From: Methylotenera sp.
GTDB taxonomy: Bacteria; Pseudomonadota; Gammaproteobacteria; Burkholderiales; Methylophilaceae
Assembly (NCBI GenBank): GCA_014378845.1
Contig: JACMNB010000020.1
Coordinates: 1 to 34,388, forward strand
Reading direction: 5' to 3'
Length of the DNA: 34,388 bases
This document shows positions 1 to 9,062 of this stretch, one piece after another (within the stretch, counting starts at the first letter, position 1; each line of letters starts with the position of its first letter). The position numbers and the translations under genes were made by a program. The notes beneath the pieces were generated by a model. That model saw only the letters and a program-made list of their open reading frames with translations, did no database searches and was not told the origin of the DNA.

Positions 1-1433
1 CCAGTTAAGCGTTGCAGGCGCATTTGCAAAATTTCTTGCGCTTGCACGTCGCTCAGTTTGTAGCCGCTTGGTGTCAAACCAAAATCAACACTTAAACCTT
101 CAGGACGTGACGCTTCCATCGCAGCACGTTTCAGCATTTCTTCAACCACGCCAGACTTCCAAGTTTTTGCCATCAGGCTCACTTTGGCTTCTGGCGGTGT
201 TGGCGCAGCTTTAATCAGCGCAATCATTTCATCCACGTTGGCCAGCGCAACCGCTAAACCTTCCAACACATGGCCACGCGCACGGGCTTTTTTCAGCTCA
301 AATACGGTACGACGTGTAACCACTTCGCGACGATGACGTAAGAAAGCTTCCAACATTTGTTTTAAATTTAATAAACGTGGCTGACCGTCTAACAAGGCCA
401 CCATATTCATGCCAAACGTGTCTTGTAGCTGCGTTTGTTTATATAGATTATTCAGCACAACTTCGCCAATTTCGCCGCGTTTCAGCTCAATCACCACGCG
501 CATGCCAGATTTATCCGATTCATCACGTAAATCAGAAATACCTTCGATTTTCTTCTCGTTAACCAACTCAGCGATTTTTTCAACGAAGGTTTTTTTGTTC
601 ACTTGGTATGGTAACTCGTCGACGATTAAGGCCTGACGCCCACCCGCTTTATCCATATCTTCAAAATGGGTGCGTCCGCGCATCACGACACGGCCACGTC
701 CAGTGCGATAACCTTCTTTTACGCCAACCGTACCGTAAATAATACCCGCAGTCGGAAAATCTGGAGCTGGTACGAGATCGATTAGCTCTTCAATGCCTGT
801 CTCAGGATTTTTAAGCAGTGCAAAACAGGCATCTAATACTTCATTAATATTATGTGGCGGGATATTCGTCGCCATACCCACAGCGATGCCGCTGCTGCCG
901 TTAATCAGCAGGTTAGGAATGCGCGCTGGCATAATCAGCGGCTCATGCTCGCTACCATCGTAGTTAGGGCCAAAATCGACGGTTTCTTTGTCAATATCGG
1001 CCAATAATTCGTGTGCGATTTTTGACATGCGAATTTCGGTATAACGCATTGCCGCAGCGTTATCGCCATCGACAGAACCAAAGTTACCCTGACCATCGAC
1101 CAACATATAGCGCAAACTAAAGTCTTGCGCCATCCGCACAATGGTGTCATACACCGCAGTGTCGCCGTGCGGGTGGTACTTACCAATCACATCACCCACA
1201 ATACGCGCAGATTTTTTATACGGCTTGTTGTAATCGTTGCTAAGCTCGTGCATGGCAAATAACACGCGACGATGTACTGGTTTTAAACCATCACGCACAT
1301 CAGGTAGCGCGCGGCCTACAATTACGCTCATAGCGTAATCGAGGTAACTTCTACGCATCTCGTCTTCTAGAGAAATCGGTAGGGTTTCTTTGGCGAACTG
1401 GTCGGGCGAATTATTTGCTGGCGGTTTATCCAT
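1..1433 (-). CDS. gyrA: DNA gyrase subunit A, N-terminal part (runs off left edge)
   Basis: The breakage-reunion subunit of DNA gyrase, which introduces negative supercoils using ATP hydrolysed by GyrB. The 477 complete codons translate without a stop. They show the winged-helix region ([20 protein letters not shown], residues 33-52), the quinolone-determining region ([10 protein letters not shown], residues 87-96) and the catalytic tyrosine Y131 in AAMRYTE. The tower and coiled-coil region follows, up to [10 protein letters not shown] at the edge. The C-terminal DNA-wrapping domain lies outside the window. The position equivalent to E. coli Ser83 is threonine (T92) and the Asp87 equivalent is D96. 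The start is the ATG at 1433, followed by the conserved early motif [18 protein letters not shown]. The gene is separated by about 360 nt from the upstream MAPEG remnant and probably has its own promoter. Confidence 0.97.
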   Translation of the reverse strand, partial: MDKPPANNSPDQFAKETLPISLEDEMRRSYLDYAMSVIVGRALPDVRDGLKPVHRRVLFAMHELSNDYNKPYKKSARIVGDVIGKYHPHGDTAVYDTIVRMAQDFSLRYMLVDGQGNFGSVDGDNAAAMRYTEIRMSKIAHELLADIDKETVDFGPNYDGSEHEPLIMPARIPNLLINGSSGIAVGMATNIPPHNINEVLDACFALLKNPETGIEELIDLVPAPDFPTAGIIYGTVGVKEGYRTGRGRVVMRGRTHFEDMDKAGGRQALIVDELPYQVNKKTFVEKIAELVNEKKIEGISDLRDESDKSGMRVVIELKRGEIGEVVLNNLYKQTQLQDTFGMNMVALLDGQPRLLNLKQMLEAFLRHRREVVTRRTVFELKKARARGHVLEGLAVALANVDEMIALIKAAPTPPEAKVSLMAKTWKSGVVEEMLKRAAMEASRPEGLSVDFGLTPSGYKLSDVQAQEILQMRLQRLT

Positions 1434-1763
1434 TAATTACTTCCGTCGTGATTTCTGATTAGATTTCTCAGTCAAGCTTCATTACAAAAATTCTAATTGT
1501 CTTATAGAATTGGTGTAAAAATTAAGCGTTTTCCGAGAGTGTATTTTAGTTATTTTAAGAGCCAAATTTTAACACGATTACACCCGTAAAACACGCGTTT
1601 TGCGCCGATTCAATGGTGAATTTGGTGATAAATTTTTATGCACTTTGTTATGATGTGAAGCGCTTAAAATAGTCTTGAATCAGCTGGAATTGTTAAGAGA
1701 AGATTTGAATTAATCTAAAAGGTGTCAAGTGGGTTTCTTGCACACCATGAAAAAGTGCAATTT
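1434..1763. other. Intergenic stretch upstream of gyrA without a recognisable gene
   Basis: AT-rich spacer of about 330 nt. Neither strand holds an ORF with a credible ribosome binding site and recognisable protein. It contains the possible gyrA promoter at 1538-1565 and is bounded on the right by the hairpin repeat that ends the MAPEG remnant. The missing C-terminal half of the MAPEG protein is not recognisable here. Confidence 0.6.
1538..1565 (-). promoter_or_regulatory. Possible gyrA promoter
   Basis: On the minus strand TTGGCT (1565-1560) is followed after 16 nt by TACACT (1543-1538), a moderate sigma70 match about 105 nt upstream of the gyrA ATG. Other weak candidates lie closer, so this is a suggestion only. 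Confidence 0.3.
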
Positions 1764-1796
1764 GGTGCGCAAAACAAATCATTTTGCACACCCTAC
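1738..1796. repeat. Hairpin repeat (GTAGGGTG type) ending the MAPEG remnant
   Basis: GGTGCGCAAAA (1764-1774) and TTTTGCACACC (1782-1792) form an 11-bp stem with one G-T pair and a 7-nt loop. A further TTGCACACC at 1738-1746 repeats the right arm. The minus-strand end reads GTAGGGTG, a start shared with the element at 26504-26587. The TAG of this end is the stop codon of the truncated MAPEG gene. Confidence 0.65.
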
Positions 1797-2047
1797 CTCG
1801 CTAAAAATGTCACACCAATCGTGTGAATCATCCAAATTGGAGCTCCATTATATTCAAACAAAAGTATTAAAATAATGGTAATTGGCATGTGCTCTGCAAA
1901 GTTGCAATGTGAACGTATGGCGCTTTGAAGCTTAAACACGCCATCATCTCTCAACTTTACTTTATTGGCACGTCGCTCTCTAATAACGTTAAAAGCCAAC
2001 CAAACTAACAATAAACCGCTCAAACACGCATAAATACTGGTGTGCAT
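1793..2047 (-). pseudogene. MAPEG family membrane protein, C-terminally truncated
   Basis: The 84 residues match the first two thirds of bacterial MAPEG proteins (YecN-like, normally about 130 residues). A first membrane helix (YACLSGLLLVWLAFNVI) is followed by the basic stretch RERRANKVKLRDDG, the family signature IRSHCNFAEHMPITIILILL, and EYNGAPIWMIHTIGV. The last helix and the C-terminus are missing. The reading frame ends at a TAG that belongs to an adjacent hairpin repeat, suggesting truncation by repeat insertion or rearrangement. The start is well supported: GGAG lies 7 nt upstream of the ATG, and the metZ stop is only 10 nt away, so the gene was co-transcribed with metZ. MAPEG proteins are glutathione-linked membrane enzymes in eukaryotes; the bacterial role is unclear. 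A shortened functional protein cannot be excluded. Confidence 0.7.
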
Positions 2048-2057
2048 TAATGGCTCC

Positions 2058-3245
2058 CTACAACCGCAAATCCGATTTCAAATCATCCACATGCTCTAAA
2101 CCCACGGCAATACGAACCAAGCTATCTCTGATGCCCGCTTCTGCCCGCGCTTCAGCTGTAATGCGGCTATGCGTAGTGGTAGCTGGGTGGGTGATGGTGC
2201 TTTTTGCATCGCCTAAATTTGCAGTAATTGAAATGAGCTGTGTAGCGTCAATCAGCGCCCATGCGGCTTGTTGCGGCGTTTGACTTGCTTTTGGCTTTAC
2301 TTCAAAGCTTACTATCCCACCACCACTGGTTTGTTGTTTTAAAGCCAAGGCATATTGCGGATGTGAAGCTAAGCCTGGGTAATACACGCGTGACACTTGC
2401 GGTTGTGCTTCTAGCCATGTGGCAAGGGCTAACGCGCGGCTGGAATGCGCTTCCATGCGCACAAACAAGGTTTCTAGCCCTTTTAAAAATACCCACGCGT
2501 TAAATGCACTCATGGTGACACCTGCGGTGCGCAAAAATCCATAAACTGGCTCCATTAACGCTTTACTGCCAAGCACCGCCCCCCCTAGGCACCTGCCCTG
2601 CCCATCAATATATTTAGTTGCAGAGTGAATGATAATATCCGCGCCAAGTTCTAGCGGGCATTGAATCGCAGGGGTACAGAAGCAGTTATCCACCACCAAA
2701 TGCGCGCCAGCTTGGTGCGCAATGTCAGCTAAAGCTTGAATATCACACACTTCTGTTAACGGGTTTGACGGCGTTTCGACAAAAAACAGCTTGGTTTTTG
2801 GGGTAACCGCAGCTTGCCATTCGGTTACATTGGTTTGAGAAACAAACGTTACTTGCAAACCCCAGCGCTTTAAAATATTGCCAAACAATTGCGTAGAAGT
2901 GCCAAAAATGCTGCGTGACGATACAATATGCTCGCCAGCGCTGCATAAAGCCATCACCGTAGCTAAGATGGCCGACATGCCGCTAGACGTCGCCACGCAT
3001 TGCTCTGCGCCTTCTAAAGCCGCCAGTTTATTTTGAAACATAGTGACGGTTGGGTTGGTAAAGCGCGAGTAAATATTGCCCGCCTCTTGTCCGCCAAAGC
3101 GCGCCGCAGCTTGTGCGGCGCTATTAAATCTGAAGCTAGAGTTTAAAAATAAGGCTTCTGAATTTTCGCCAAACGCGGTCATTTCGCTACCCGCGCGCAC
3201 GCTTAGGGTTTCGGGATGGTATTGATTGTTTTTTATTTCTTTCAT
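2058..3245 (-). CDS. metZ: O-succinylhomoserine sulfhydrylase
   Basis: A cytosolic PLP enzyme of the Cys/Met metabolism family that makes homocysteine directly from O-succinylhomoserine and sulfide. The 395 residues align along the whole length with Pseudomonas MetZ. Visible features are YSRFTNPTV (residues 59-67), the ATSSGMSAI cofactor-binding stretch, VVDNCFCTPA, and the PLP lysine K211 in HSATKYIDGQGR. The C-terminus is DSLVRIAVGLEHVDDLKSDL. I chose the ATG at 3245 because AAAGGAC lies just upstream. The reading frame stays open for 33 more codons, but these are encoded by a dispersed repeat and do not resemble MetZ. The gene is followed closely by the MAPEG remnant. purF-metZ neighbourhood is common in beta- and gammaproteobacteria; here wecE lies between them. 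Confidence 0.93.
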   Translation of the reverse strand: MKEIKNNQYHPETLSVRAGSEMTAFGENSEALFLNSSFRFNSAAQAAARFGGQEAGNIYSRFTNPTVTMFQNKLAALEGAEQCVATSSGMSAILATVMALCSAGEHIVSSRSIFGTSTQLFGNILKRWGLQVTFVSQTNVTEWQAAVTPKTKLFFVETPSNPLTEVCDIQALADIAHQAGAHLVVDNCFCTPAIQCPLELGADIIIHSATKYIDGQGRCLGGAVLGSKALMEPVYGFLRTAGVTMSAFNAWVFLKGLETLFVRMEAHSSRALALATWLEAQPQVSRVYYPGLASHPQYALALKQQTSGGGIVSFEVKPKASQTPQQAAWALIDATQLISITANLGDAKSTITHPATTTHSRITAEARAEAGIRDSLVRIAVGLEHVDDLKSDLRL

Positions 3246-3270
3246 GCAATGTCCTTTGTATTCATCAACC

Positions 3271-3323
3271 ACCCCTCTCCCATGCAGTCGCGCACCCTCT
3301 CCCGCCTGCTGGCGAGGGTTCTC
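3271..3323. repeat. CCCTCTCCC-type dispersed palindrome in the metZ leader
   Basis: The stretch contains two CCCTCTCCC-like runs (ACCCCTCTCCC and CACCCTCTCCCGCC), the second of which pairs with GGCGAGGG around a TGCT loop. Repeats of this composition are widely dispersed in proteobacterial intergenic regions, and a related element lies at 21186-21273. It sits 26 nt upstream of the metZ start, so it would be transcribed in the metZ leader. Confidence 0.6.
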
Positions 3324-3373
3324 AAGTTTGCACCACACAGCCAATTGGCTTGCCTGATGTCTTAATTTTGGGC

Positions 3374-3409
3374 ATTAAAAACCCGTTAAAGCTTGCGCTA
3401 AAACGGGTT
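3374..3409 (-). terminator. Rho-independent terminator after wecE
   Basis: On the minus strand AACCCGTT...AACGGGTT pairs over 8 bp. Two T-T mismatches and an inner AGC/GCT stem follow, capped by a GCAA tetraloop, and the hairpin leads into TTTTTAAT. It lies 75 nt past the wecE stop and separates wecE from metZ. Confidence 0.85.
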
Positions 3410-3483
3410 CTTTGGGACTCTCGCTTTAGCAGAATTTATTATGCGCTCGCAAGCTGAGTAAGGCTTTGTTTAAAGTTGGCCAC

Positions 3484-4680
3484 TCAAATCAGCGCAATTC
3501 CATTAAACGTCTTAAATAAAGTAATGTCAAGTAAATTTGCAAGCCCATACAAACCCGCAAGCCCGAGCACGCCAAGCACCTTAAGCACTTCTTTTTGCTT
3601 TTCTGCCAAACCAACCCATAAGGGCAAACGCAAAAGCCGCTCTGAAAGATTATTGGTATTTTTCATATCGCCATGCGCACGGGCAAATTTTCTGCCCGCA
3701 GGTGCGCTATGTAAGGGAATATAATGAAAAACGGGGTGAATATCTTGTGCTTTAAATTTTGCAATAAGCTCTGTGCGCTGCTTAAGTGAATCGAGCAAAA
3801 TATAATACATATGTGCATTATGCTGGCATTGCGCAGGAACAATCGGGCGGCGTAAATCGCCTTTTTTTTCTAAATCTTCAAGCGCGTCGTGATAAATCTG
3901 CCATTTTTTCATGCGCCTTTCGGTAATGTAGTCGGCTTGTTCCAACTGAGCGAATAAAAATGCAGCAATGTCTTCACTGGGCAAATAAGAAGAACCTACA
4001 TCTTGCCATGTATATTTATCTACTTGGCCACGATAAAATTGGCTGCGGTTGGTTCCTTTTTCGCGAATAATTTCAGCGCGCGCGGCAAATTGCGCATCAT
4101 TAATTAAAATGGCGCCGCCCTCTCCCGAAATGATGTTTTTAGTTTCGTGAAACGAATAGCAACCAATGTGGCCAATTGCACCTAAAGCCTTGCCTTTATA
4201 GCGCGCCATTATGCCTTGAGCAGCGTCTTCTATCACTAATAAATTGTGCTTTTTAGCAATTGCCATAATGGTGTCCATCTCACAAGCCACACCAGCGTAA
4301 TGAACGGGGCAAATGGCTTTTGTGCGGGAGGTGATAGCAGCTTCAATTAAATTTTCATCAATATTGAGCGTGTCTTCGCGAATATCAACAAAAACTGGCA
4401 CGCCGCCGCGTAATACAAAAGCATTGGCTGTTGATACAAAAGTATAAGAAGGCATAATGACTTCATCGCCTGGTTGAATATTGGCAAGAATTGCGGCCAT
4501 CTCTAACGCTGCAGTGCAAGAATGCGTGATTAAGGCTTTTTGTGTGCCCGTCTGATGCTCTAGCCAAGCAGAGGATTTTGCAGTGAATGTGCCATCGCCT
4601 GAAAGGTTGCCCTCTTTATGAGATTGCTGAATATAGTCAAGTTCGTTACCAGTTAGGTAAATTTTGTTAAATGGAATCAT
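3484..4680 (-). CDS. wecE: dTDP-4-dehydro-6-deoxyglucose aminotransferase, WecE/RffA type
   Basis: A DegT/DnrJ/EryC1/StrS-family PLP aminotransferase. The family relative WecE makes dTDP-4-amino-4,6-dideoxygalactose for surface polysaccharide. The match to E. coli WecE is close and collinear: MIPFN start, GDEVIMPSYTFVSTANAFVL (residues 71-90), VHYAGVACEMDTIMA, EDAAQG, the PLP lysine K181 in CYSFHETKN, EKGTNRSQFYRGQVDKYTW, and FHYIPLHSAPAGRKF. At 398 residues it is about 20 longer than E. coli WecE. The extra C-terminus begins with a 9-nt tandem repeat (VLK-VLG-VLG) and looks like an extended or shifted end. No other deoxysugar genes are nearby, and no good ribosome binding site precedes the ATG. 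The sugar specificity is inferred from similarity only. The gene interrupts the usual purF-metZ neighbourhood and has its own terminator, which suggests acquisition as a unit. Confidence 0.87.
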   Translation of the reverse strand: MIPFNKIYLTGNELDYIQQSHKEGNLSGDGTFTAKSSAWLEHQTGTQKALITHSCTAALEMAAILANIQPGDEVIMPSYTFVSTANAFVLRGGVPVFVDIREDTLNIDENLIEAAITSRTKAICPVHYAGVACEMDTIMAIAKKHNLLVIEDAAQGIMARYKGKALGAIGHIGCYSFHETKNIISGEGGAILINDAQFAARAEIIREKGTNRSQFYRGQVDKYTWQDVGSSYLPSEDIAAFLFAQLEQADYITERRMKKWQIYHDALEDLEKKGDLRRPIVPAQCQHNAHMYYILLDSLKQRTELIAKFKAQDIHPVFHYIPLHSAPAGRKFARAHGDMKNTNNLSERLLRLPLWVGLAEKQKEVLKVLGVLGLAGLYGLANLLDITLFKTFNGIALI

Positions 4681-4709
4681 CTAGTATTAGAGTTTTAATT
4701 GTTTTAAAG

Positions 4710-4764
4710 TTTGGCCTATATTAAAGCATTGCCATCATAGTGGGTATAGCCTTGTTAGGCCAAA
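4710..4764. repeat. Perfect 9-nt inverted repeat between purF and wecE
   Basis: TTTGGCCTA (4710-4718) and TAGGCCAAA (4756-4764) are exact reverse complements 37 nt apart, in the 132-nt spacer upstream of wecE and downstream of purF. This could be an operator, a weak transcript hairpin, or the edge of an inserted segment. Confidence 0.5.
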
Positions 4765-4812
4765 TTACAATACGCTTGCACTTAACTATTAATACAAAAT
4801 CTGTTACCGCGT

Positions 4813-6363
4813 TTAATCTAGCTCAAGCGTTTCATAATCATTAAGCTCGCTATCAATTAAATTTAAATCCATCTGCGTACTGGCATTAGCCGGTTTTTGC
4901 TTTTTGCTTAAATCGCCGCGCGCAGATTCGATGCGATTTAAGTAAGCAGCATCGATATCGCCAGACACATACTGGCCATTAAAACAGCTGCAATCAAAAT
5001 TGGCAATTTTAGGGTTGCTTAATTTAATGTCATTGACCAAGTCATCTAAATCTTGATAAATAAGTGCGTCTGCGCCAATTTCTTTGCAAATTTCGTCATC
5101 TGTTCTACCCGTTGCTAAAAGTTCATCGCGGCTGGGCATATCGATGCCATATACGTTGGGAAAGCGCACTGGCGGCGCGGCTGAGGCAAAGTAGACTTTA
5201 TTTGCGCCTGCGTCACGCGCCATTTGGACAATTTGTTGCGATGTAGTGCCGCGCACAATAGAGTCATCCACTAATAAAACGTTTTTTCCTTTAAATTCAA
5301 TGCCAATTGGGTTCAATTTTTGACGTACCGATTTTTTGCGCAGCGCCTGACCTGGCATAATAAATGTGCGGCCAATGTAGCGATTTTTTATAAAGCCTTC
5401 GCGATAATCTAGCCCCAGTTCAATGCCCACTTGCAAGGCGCTTGGGCGGCTAGTGTCGGGAATTGGAATCACCACATCGATTTTTAAATGCGACCAATCG
5501 CGTTTAATTTTTTGCGCTAAACTCATGCCCATGTCTAAGCGCGTTTGATACACCGAAACGCCGTCAATCACCGAATCTGGGCGCGCTAAATAAACATATT
5601 CAAAAATACAAGGGTTTAGCTTTGGGTTTTCTGCACATTGTCGGCTAAAAAAATTGCCATCCATATCAATAAAAACCGCTTCACCAGGTTCAACATCACG
5701 AATCATCTTAAAGCCTAATACATCAAGCGCAACACTTTCTGACGCGACGATATACTCAGTACCTTTATCGGTGTCTAGCTTACCAATCACTAGCGGGCGA
5801 ATGCCATTGGGATCACGAAAAGCCAACAAACCAAAGTTGGCTATCATAGCCACTACCGCATACGCACCTTTGCAGCGCTTATGCACGCCAGCCACTGCCT
5901 CAAACGCCATATCGGTATTGAGTACGGCGTTGCGTGAGGTTTTTTCAATTTCGTGCGCCAGCACATTCAATAGCACTTCAGAATCGGAACTGGTATTAAT
6001 GTGACGTAAATCTTGGCGAAACATTTCAGATTTTAATTGTTCCGAATTAGTTAAGTTACCGTTGTGACCCAGCACAATACCAAAAGGCGAATTCACATAA
6101 AAAGGTTGTGCCTCTGCCGCGCTTGATGAGCCTGCTGTGGGGTAACGCACATGGCCAATACCCACGTTGCCAACTAAGCTCCGCATGTGGCGCGTTTGAA
6201 AGACATCTTTCACCAAGCCATTGTTTTTATGCATAAAAAAGGTGTTGCCATCACAGGTAACAATGCCAGCAGCATCTTGCCCGCGATGCTGTAGCACCAG
6301 CAAGCCGTCGTACAGCAACTGATTGACAGGGTTTTTACCAACAATGCCTAATATTCCACACAT
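4813..6363 (-). CDS. purF: Amidophosphoribosyltransferase
   Basis: The first enzyme of purine synthesis, which transfers the glutamine amide nitrogen to PRPP to give phosphoribosylamine. The N-terminal nucleophile domain begins MCGILGIVG, so Cys2 becomes the catalytic residue after Met removal. It also shows [18 protein letters not shown] and GHNGNLTN. The phosphoribosyltransferase domain has [10 protein letters not shown] (301-310) and the PRPP loop [13 protein letters not shown] (362-374). The length of 516 residues is close to the E. coli enzyme, and the short N-terminus without a propeptide is of that type. AGGA lies 11 nt upstream of the ATG. The gene follows cvpA by 59 nt, the usual cvpA-purF pair, and closes the long cluster that starts near truA. 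Confidence 0.97.
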   Translation of the reverse strand: MCGILGIVGKNPVNQLLYDGLLVLQHRGQDAAGIVTCDGNTFFMHKNNGLVKDVFQTRHMRSLVGNVGIGHVRYPTAGSSSAAEAQPFYVNSPFGIVLGHNGNLTNSEQLKSEMFRQDLRHINTSSDSEVLLNVLAHEIEKTSRNAVLNTDMAFEAVAGVHKRCKGAYAVVAMIANFGLLAFRDPNGIRPLVIGKLDTDKGTEYIVASESVALDVLGFKMIRDVEPGEAVFIDMDGNFFSRQCAENPKLNPCIFEYVYLARPDSVIDGVSVYQTRLDMGMSLAQKIKRDWSHLKIDVVIPIPDTSRPSALQVGIELGLDYREGFIKNRYIGRTFIMPGQALRKKSVRQKLNPIGIEFKGKNVLLVDDSIVRGTTSQQIVQMARDAGANKVYFASAAPPVRFPNVYGIDMPSRDELLATGRTDDEICKEIGADALIYQDLDDLVNDIKLSNPKIANFDCSCFNGQYVSGDIDAAYLNRIESARGDLSKKQKPANASTQMDLNLIDSELNDYETLELD

Positions 6364-6422
6364 ATGGCTTGCAATCCTAAAAAGTGAACACTTAAATGCT
6401 GAGAATGAGACTAAAATGCAGC

Positions 6423-6914
6423 TTAGTCATATTTTACGTGCTTTGCCACTGTTTGCGGCACCAGCGGTAACATTGATTTTACTAACGCTTCTAATGGCGA
6501 GCTAAACATCGCATTCGTCCAACGTGCATCTTTTGGAAAATTAGTTAAACCCGCTAAAAATACCAACACACATACTATCAGCAAACCTCGCGCAAAACCA
6601 AACAATGCACCAATGCCCCGATTAAGCCAATTAAGCTCGATTTTTTTGATGACGCCAGAAAGCGCAATGCATAATAAACTAGCAATAAGCAGCACCGCCA
6701 AAAACAAAATAACAAATGCCGCCAATGTTTTAAGCTGCTCGCTTGGAATTTCAGCTGGCAATAAAGGAATTAACTGGCTTGCATAGGTTTTTGCCACGTA
6801 AAAAGCCGCAAGCCAACCCGCAATTGCTAATACCTCACGCACCGCACCGCGCATAATACTAACGATAATTGAAATGCCAATGATGAGTAATACGCCGTAA
6901 TCAAAACTAGTCAT
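6423..6914 (-). CDS. cvpA: Colicin V production protein family membrane protein
   Basis: A small inner-membrane protein of 163 residues with four hydrophobic segments. It starts [20 protein letters not shown] and carries the family motif [13 protein letters not shown]. Later segments are [19 protein letters not shown] and [18 protein letters not shown]. CvpA was named for a role in colicin V export in E. coli, and its physiological role is still debated. I start it at the ATG 6914, which matches the family N-terminus, rather than at the TTG three codons upstream. It lies between dedD and purF, as in most beta- and gammaproteobacteria. Confidence 0.92.
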   Translation of the reverse strand: MTSFDYGVLLIIGISIIVSIMRGAVREVLAIAGWLAAFYVAKTYASQLIPLLPAEIPSEQLKTLAAFVILFLAVLLIASLLCIALSGVIKKIELNWLNRGIGALFGFARGLLIVCVLVFLAGLTNFPKDARWTNAMFSSPLEALVKSMLPLVPQTVAKHVKYD

Positions 6915-7011
6915 ATCGCGCAAATACCTGCCAATAATTTTCTTGCAATCTATCGATCATCCAACTAGCTGGCCCTATGTTAACAGTATGTGGGCATAAA
7001 AATAACGCCCA

Positions 7012-7686
7012 TCATTGACTAACCACCATACCTGTTAAACCCGCGTCTTTAATGTTTTCTAATGCAATAGCGGCTTCATTTCTATCTTTAAATAATTGTG
7101 TGCGCAAGCGTATTTTTTTTCCTTTAGCCGTATCAATTTTTTCAGTTTGCGATTTGTAACCTAAATCACTCAATTTGCCTTGCAACTGTTTGACATTGGC
7201 TTCATCAGAAAATACACCAACTTGCACATAAAAACGATGCGAGATTTCAACTTTTGGTTTAACAGTATCCATAGGCTGCACTTCTTTGGCTGGTGCAGAT
7301 TTGGCTGGCGTAGGCATTTCATTTTGTTCTGCCGCGGCTTCTGTGTCGGCTATTTGCGCTGCGGGTTCGCTAGGTTCTGGTTTAGTTTCGGTTTTTGAAT
7401 TGGTAGTAGGTATAGGTGTAGTTTCGGAACTCGGCAAAGCTTGCGATGCAGGTTCGGCTGGCACAATGTTAGAGTCAAAATCACCCGGCGCAGTTGGCGT
7501 TATTGTTTGTTGCTCGCCAGGCAGGCTAATGGTAATTTTGTCTTGTGGACTAGTTGCGGCGCGGTTTTTTAAAATCATTGGCAATACAATAATCATCAAT
7601 AAAACCAATGCGATGGCACCGACTAAACGGCGGCGTGCGCGCTTTTTTAGATTTAACTCTTGTTCGCCAACTGTTTCTTTTTGCAT
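7012..7686 (-). CDS. dedD: SPOR-domain cell division protein, DedD-like
   Basis: A bitopic inner-membrane protein of 224 residues. It has a short basic cytoplasmic end (LKKRARRR), one membrane helix (LVGAIALVLLMIIVLPMIL, about residues 21-39), a long Pro/Thr/Glu/Ala-rich periplasmic linker (about 45-145), and a C-terminal SPOR domain. The SPOR domain starts at HRFYVQVGVFSDEANVKQLQ and ends GLTGMVVSQ. SPOR domains bind denuded peptidoglycan at the division septum, and E. coli DedD supports constriction. The position between folC and cvpA is the conserved dedD location. The linker is too variable to say more. Confidence 0.88.
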   Translation of the reverse strand: MQKETVGEQELNLKKRARRRLVGAIALVLLMIIVLPMILKNRAATSPQDKITISLPGEQQTITPTAPGDFDSNIVPAEPASQALPSSETTPIPTTNSKTETKPEPSEPAAQIADTEAAAEQNEMPTPAKSAPAKEVQPMDTVKPKVEISHRFYVQVGVFSDEANVKQLQGKLSDLGYKSQTEKIDTAKGKKIRLRTQLFKDRNEAAIALENIKDAGLTGMVVSQ

Positions 7687-7729
7687 GAAATTGCCTTTAA
7701 CAACTGCGCTGTTAACATGCGCTATAAAT

Positions 7730-9034
7730 TTAGAGCTTAATGTTTATATCTGCAATTGCATCAGCAACTGTATAAAACGAACCAAATACCACTATTCTAT
7801 CATTTTTATTGGCTTCTATACAGGCTGCAGCTAGCGCAGTTGTTACGTTGGCAAACAGATGCACTGGTTTTTTGACGGCTTGCCCATTGAGTGCAAGTTG
7901 TAAATCTAAGGCTTTTGCGCCGCGTATTGCATCAATATCGGCCACATACCAAGCGTCTATTTGCGATTTAACGGCGCTAACCACGCCATTAACATCTTTA
8001 TCATTCAGCATGGCAAATACGGCCAATGTTCTACCTTTGCAAGGCATGTTTTGTAAATTATGCGCGAGTGATTTGGCCGCTTGCGGGTTATGCGCCACAT
8101 CTACAATGATGTGTGGGTTAGCACTAATTTTTTGAAAGCGGCCAGCTAGATTAACTTGGGTAAAACCTTGATTAATACTGGCTGGCGAAGCAGGTAAGCT
8201 ATCTTGTAAGTGTGCAATCGCTTGCAGAGCACTGGCTGCGTTATTGGCTTGAAAATCACCAGTTAAACCTAAATCGGGCAAGTCAATTTGCGAGTTGCCC
8301 GCGACATATTGCCAGCCTTTTGCTAGCTTGTTGATTGAAAAATCGCGATTAATTAAGGCTAAATCCGCGCCGATGTTTTCGGCATAATCAAGCAAACTTT
8401 GCGGAGGATTTTCGTCGCCGCAAATGGCTAATGTCTTGGCACGAAATATTCCCGCTTTTTCAAGGCCGATTTTCTCGCGCGTATCACCTAAATATTCCAT
8501 GTGGTCCAAATCAATCGCGGTAACAATCGCGCAGCTGGGTTCAAATATATTGACTGCGTCTAACCTGCCGCCTAGGCCAACTTCTAAGATAACAATATCT
8601 AATTGTTGGCGACAAAAATGCCACATGGCGGCTAGCGTACCCATCTCAAAATAGGTTAAAGCGACATTGCCTCGCGCTGCCTCAACCGCTGCAAATGCCG
8701 CGCACAAGTCGTCATCTGAAATGGCTTTTAAATTGACACAAACGCGCTCGTTATACCGAATAAGGTGGGGTGAGGTGTAGCAGCCTACGCGGTAGCCTGC
8801 AGAGGTGTAAACGTGATTTAACATTGCGCAAACCGAACCTTTGCCATTGGTACCAGCGACGGTAATAATGGGGAAGTTTGGTTTTAATGCAAGCTTATCT
8901 GCGACAACTTGCACCCTGTCCAAACCCATTGCAATCGATTTGGGATGTAAGGATTCAATGTAAGCTAACCACTGCGCTGCGCTGCTAGGTTTAGGCTTTG
9001 CTTTAGGATTTGCTTTAGGTTTAGCAACAGTCAC
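7730..9034 (-). CDS. folC: Bifunctional dihydrofolate synthase / folylpolyglutamate synthase
   Basis: A Mur-ligase-like ATP enzyme that adds glutamate to dihydropteroate and to folates. Visible features are the P-loop GTNGKGS (residues 61-67), the YTSPHLIRYNERVCVN folate region, the DAVN/ATAIDLDHMEYLG central motif, and the C-terminal VDVAHNPQAAKSL ligase motif. The length of 434 residues is normal. The start codon is GTG at 9034, without a strong ribosome binding site. It opens a Lys/Pro/Ala-rich run made by a 12-nt tandem repeat (three units, 8990-9025) just before the conserved QWLAYIESLHPKSIAMGLDR. The gene follows accD by 28 nt and precedes dedD by 43 nt within the cluster. Confidence 0.95.
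   Translation of the reverse strand: MTVAKPKANPKAKPKPSSAAQWLAYIESLHPKSIAMGLDRVQVVADKLALKPNFPIITVAGTNGKGSVCAMLNHVYTSAGYRVGCYTSPHLIRYNERVCVNLKAISDDDLCAAFAAVEAARGNVALTYFEMGTLAAMWHFCRQQLDIVILEVGLGGRLDAVNIFEPSCAIVTAIDLDHMEYLGDTREKIGLEKAGIFRAKTLAICGDENPPQSLLDYAENIGADLALINRDFSINKLAKGWQYVAGNSQIDLPDLGLTGDFQANNAASALQAIAHLQDSLPASPASINQGFTQVNLAGRFQKISANPHIIVDVAHNPQAAKSLAHNLQNMPCKGRTLAVFAMLNDKDVNGVVSAVKSQIDAWYVADIDAIRGAKALDLQLALNGQAVKKPVHLFANVTTALAAACIEANKNDRIVVFGSFYTVADAIADINIKL
8990..9025 (-). repeat. 12-nt coding tandem repeat at the folC N-terminus
   Basis: Three consecutive 12-nt units (GCTAAACCTAAA, GCAAATCCTAAA, GCAAAGCCTAAA on the minus strand) encode AKPK-ANPK-AKPK, residues 4-15 of FolC, upstream of the conserved fold. 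Confidence 0.8.
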
Positions 9035-9062
9035 GTTTTATTGAGCGCAAAACAAAAACACG

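Noticed and set aside
3246-3344. 33-codon N-terminal extension of metZ
   Set aside because: Lies in a CCCTCTCCC repeat, has no similarity to MetZ, and the ATG at 3245 has a good ribosome binding site.
7286-7834. 182-residue plus-strand frame opposite dedD/folC
   Set aside because: Low-complexity Gly/Ala/Val translation antisense to the dedD linker; no independent support.
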